The translations under genes and the position numbers were made by a program. From Actinomycetes bacterium (lineage in GTDB: Bacteria; Actinomycetota; Acidimicrobiia; Acidimicrobiales; Palsa-688), in the NCBI GenBank assembly GCA_021828475.1, contig JAJZIY010000007.1, forward strand, positions 1 through 64,000: a DNA stretch of 64,000 nucleotides, written 5' to 3'. Of the stretch, positions 63,270 through 64,000 are shown piece by piece (the first letter of the stretch is position 1; each line of letters opens with the position of its first letter). Under the pieces are notes generated by a model, which searched no databases, had not been told where the DNA came from, and saw only the letters and a program-made list of their open reading frames with translations.

Positions 63270-63611
63270 ATGACATCTCTGTACGAGGCAGGCTGGCGTC
63301 AGGGATCGATCGTCGAGTACGAGCTGCCGCTGGATGCCGTCGTGGTCGGAGCGTCGAACGCCCCTGAGCGTTCGCCGGGCACTCACGGTCTCTGGGCCGT
63401 CGCCACGCAGGACTGCGACCTTGACCGCGCAGAGACCAGCGCCCCCGACCCGGGCATCGAGCTGCGCCCGCTCTTCCACCTCAGCCCGCCCCCGGACTGG
63501 GGCATCCGCTCGGCGAAGCTGCGGCTGACCGACCACGAGTATGCCGACGCCAACGCACCGCGCCTCACGGTGGCGCCGCAGGTGCTGACCACGATCCTCG
63601 AGGCACCGTGA
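63270..63611 (+). CDS. uncharacterised protein with VATQDCDLD motif
   Basis: A 113-residue protein: WRQGSIVEYELPLDAVVV, then GLWAVATQDCDLDRAE near 45-60, and WGIRSAKLRLTDHEYADAN near 75-95. Proteins with a (S/T)QDCDL motif occur beside HTH genes in accessory DNA, in my recollection, but have no assigned role. It may be truncated: the frame stops at 63611 and no further recognisable domain follows in any frame before the antisense LuxR gene. Start ATG 63270. Confidence 0.6.
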   Translation: MTSLYEAGWRQGSIVEYELPLDAVVVGASNAPERSPGTHGLWAVATQDCDLDRAETSAPDPGIELRPLFHLSPPPDWGIRSAKLRLTDHEYADANAPRLTVAPQVLTTILEAP

Positions 63612-63744
63612 CCGATCCCGGCTCCTGGCGAACGGACACGCCGCCGTATTCAGGTCGAACGGCTCGTTGTAGGCCGCGTCACGCACGCCACCGAGGCCAA
63701 CCCGGTGTCGATGGCTCTGTGGGCCACCTCGCGGCCCGCGGTCT

Positions 63745-64000
63745 TCAGGTCCTCTGTTGGTCCGCCTGCTCGAGGTCGCCCTGCCATTCGAGCATGAGCT
63801 GACGCCGCGAGCTCATGTCGAGCTTGCTGTACACGGCCGAGAGGTGGTGTTCAACGGTCTTTGCTGTCACGTAGAGCCGCTGGGCGATCTCCTTGTTGGT
63901 GAGGCCCGTCGCGGCCAGGGAAGCGACCCGGCGTTCCTGGGGGGTGAGTTCGCTGGAGCGCCGCGGCCGCCGCCCGCCTGCCGCGGCCAGTTCCTCGGCC
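63745..64000 (-). CDS. LuxR-type regulator, C-terminal end (gene continues beyond window)
   Basis: The last 84 codons of a minus-strand gene; the 5' part lies outside. It encodes a LuxR helix-turn-helix: LTPQERRVASLAATGLTNKE then IAQRLYVTAKTVEHHLSAVY and SKLDMSSRRQLM. The Ala/Gly/Arg linker at the window edge (AAAGGRRPRRSSEL) and the SSRRQL ending are typical of large LuxR (LAL/MalT-like) activators with an N-terminal AAA ATPase, but that part is not visible. The stop TGA is at 63745-63747. Confidence 0.88.
   Translation of the reverse strand, partial: AEELAAAGGRRPRRSSELTPQERRVASLAATGLTNKEIAQRLYVTAKTVEHHLSAVYSKLDMSSRRQLMLEWQGDLEQADQQRT

Overview
The window is a high-GC chromosomal segment from an actinobacterium. 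It has a WhiB-family regulator next to a pair of ArsA-like ATPases (a mycobacterium-like arrangement), a deazaflavin (F420)-type reductase, a menaquinone-reductase-like flavoprotein, a 14-gene complex I operon, and GTG and TTG starts throughout. A deep lineage such as Acidimicrobiia would fit, but that is inference; no rRNA or marker phylogeny is available here.

Layout. 0.3-1.9 kb: a small zinc-ribbon-like protein and a stand-alone receiver, with little else. 2.1-7.6 kb (+): a compact electron-transfer island. It encodes two membrane-anchored CuA-like cupredoxins, a Tat-exported four-cluster ferredoxin, an NrfD/ActC-like quinol-interacting membrane protein, an anchored Ig-like exported protein and a third cupredoxin. 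No molybdopterin subunit or cytochrome c is present. A LuxR-type response regulator and histidine kinase follow (7.9-10.0 kb). 10.1-18.2 kb: sugar metabolism and regulation, with an AGE-family isomerase, a LacI regulator, a five-gene operon (EamA, Gfo/Idh/MocA, aldo/keto reductase, SDR, GNAT) and a divergent XRE-cupin regulator. 18.3-20.9 kb: an unknown protein with CheB, CheY and CheX but no CheA, CheW, CheR or receptor. 21.0-27.8 kb: PLP decarboxylase, alpha/beta hydrolase, PAP2 phosphatase, WhiB with two ArsA-like ATPases, a STAS protein and a receiver.

27.9-34.1 kb is accessory DNA. A tRNA-Pro(CGG) gene and a 48-bp copy of its 3' half bound a 2.2-kb remnant element carrying a relaxase/helicase fragment and an AAA ATPase. 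Next come a TetR/deazaflavin-reductase pair with a tandem operator and a DNA methyltransferase. A 209-bp duplication of the methyltransferase 3' end flanks a 1.1-kb segment of foreign-looking DNA that holds one intact DinB-like gene and two truncated genes.

34.2-52.3 kb: a menaquinone-reductase-like gene diverges from the complete nuoA-N operon, whose genes are mostly coupled by 1-8-nt start/stop overlaps. 52.5-57.8 kb: a very large MprF-like protein with a degenerate phosphoesterase-like N-terminus, a HAD phosphatase, HtpX and YajQ. 57.8-64 kb: tRNA-Tyr, a hemerythrin, an ABC exporter with its own sensor kinase and regulator behind a 38-bp palindrome, a three-gene cassette of uncharacterised proteins (TIGR04255-like, HTH, 'QDCD' protein), and the 3' end of a LuxR-type regulator leaving the window.

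Working model: complex I, the menaquinone-modifying flavoprotein and the FeS-NrfD-cupredoxin island all act on the quinone pool. The island may pass electrons from menaquinol to copper proteins, a small relative of alternative complex III. It is the strongest candidate here for an undescribed system.
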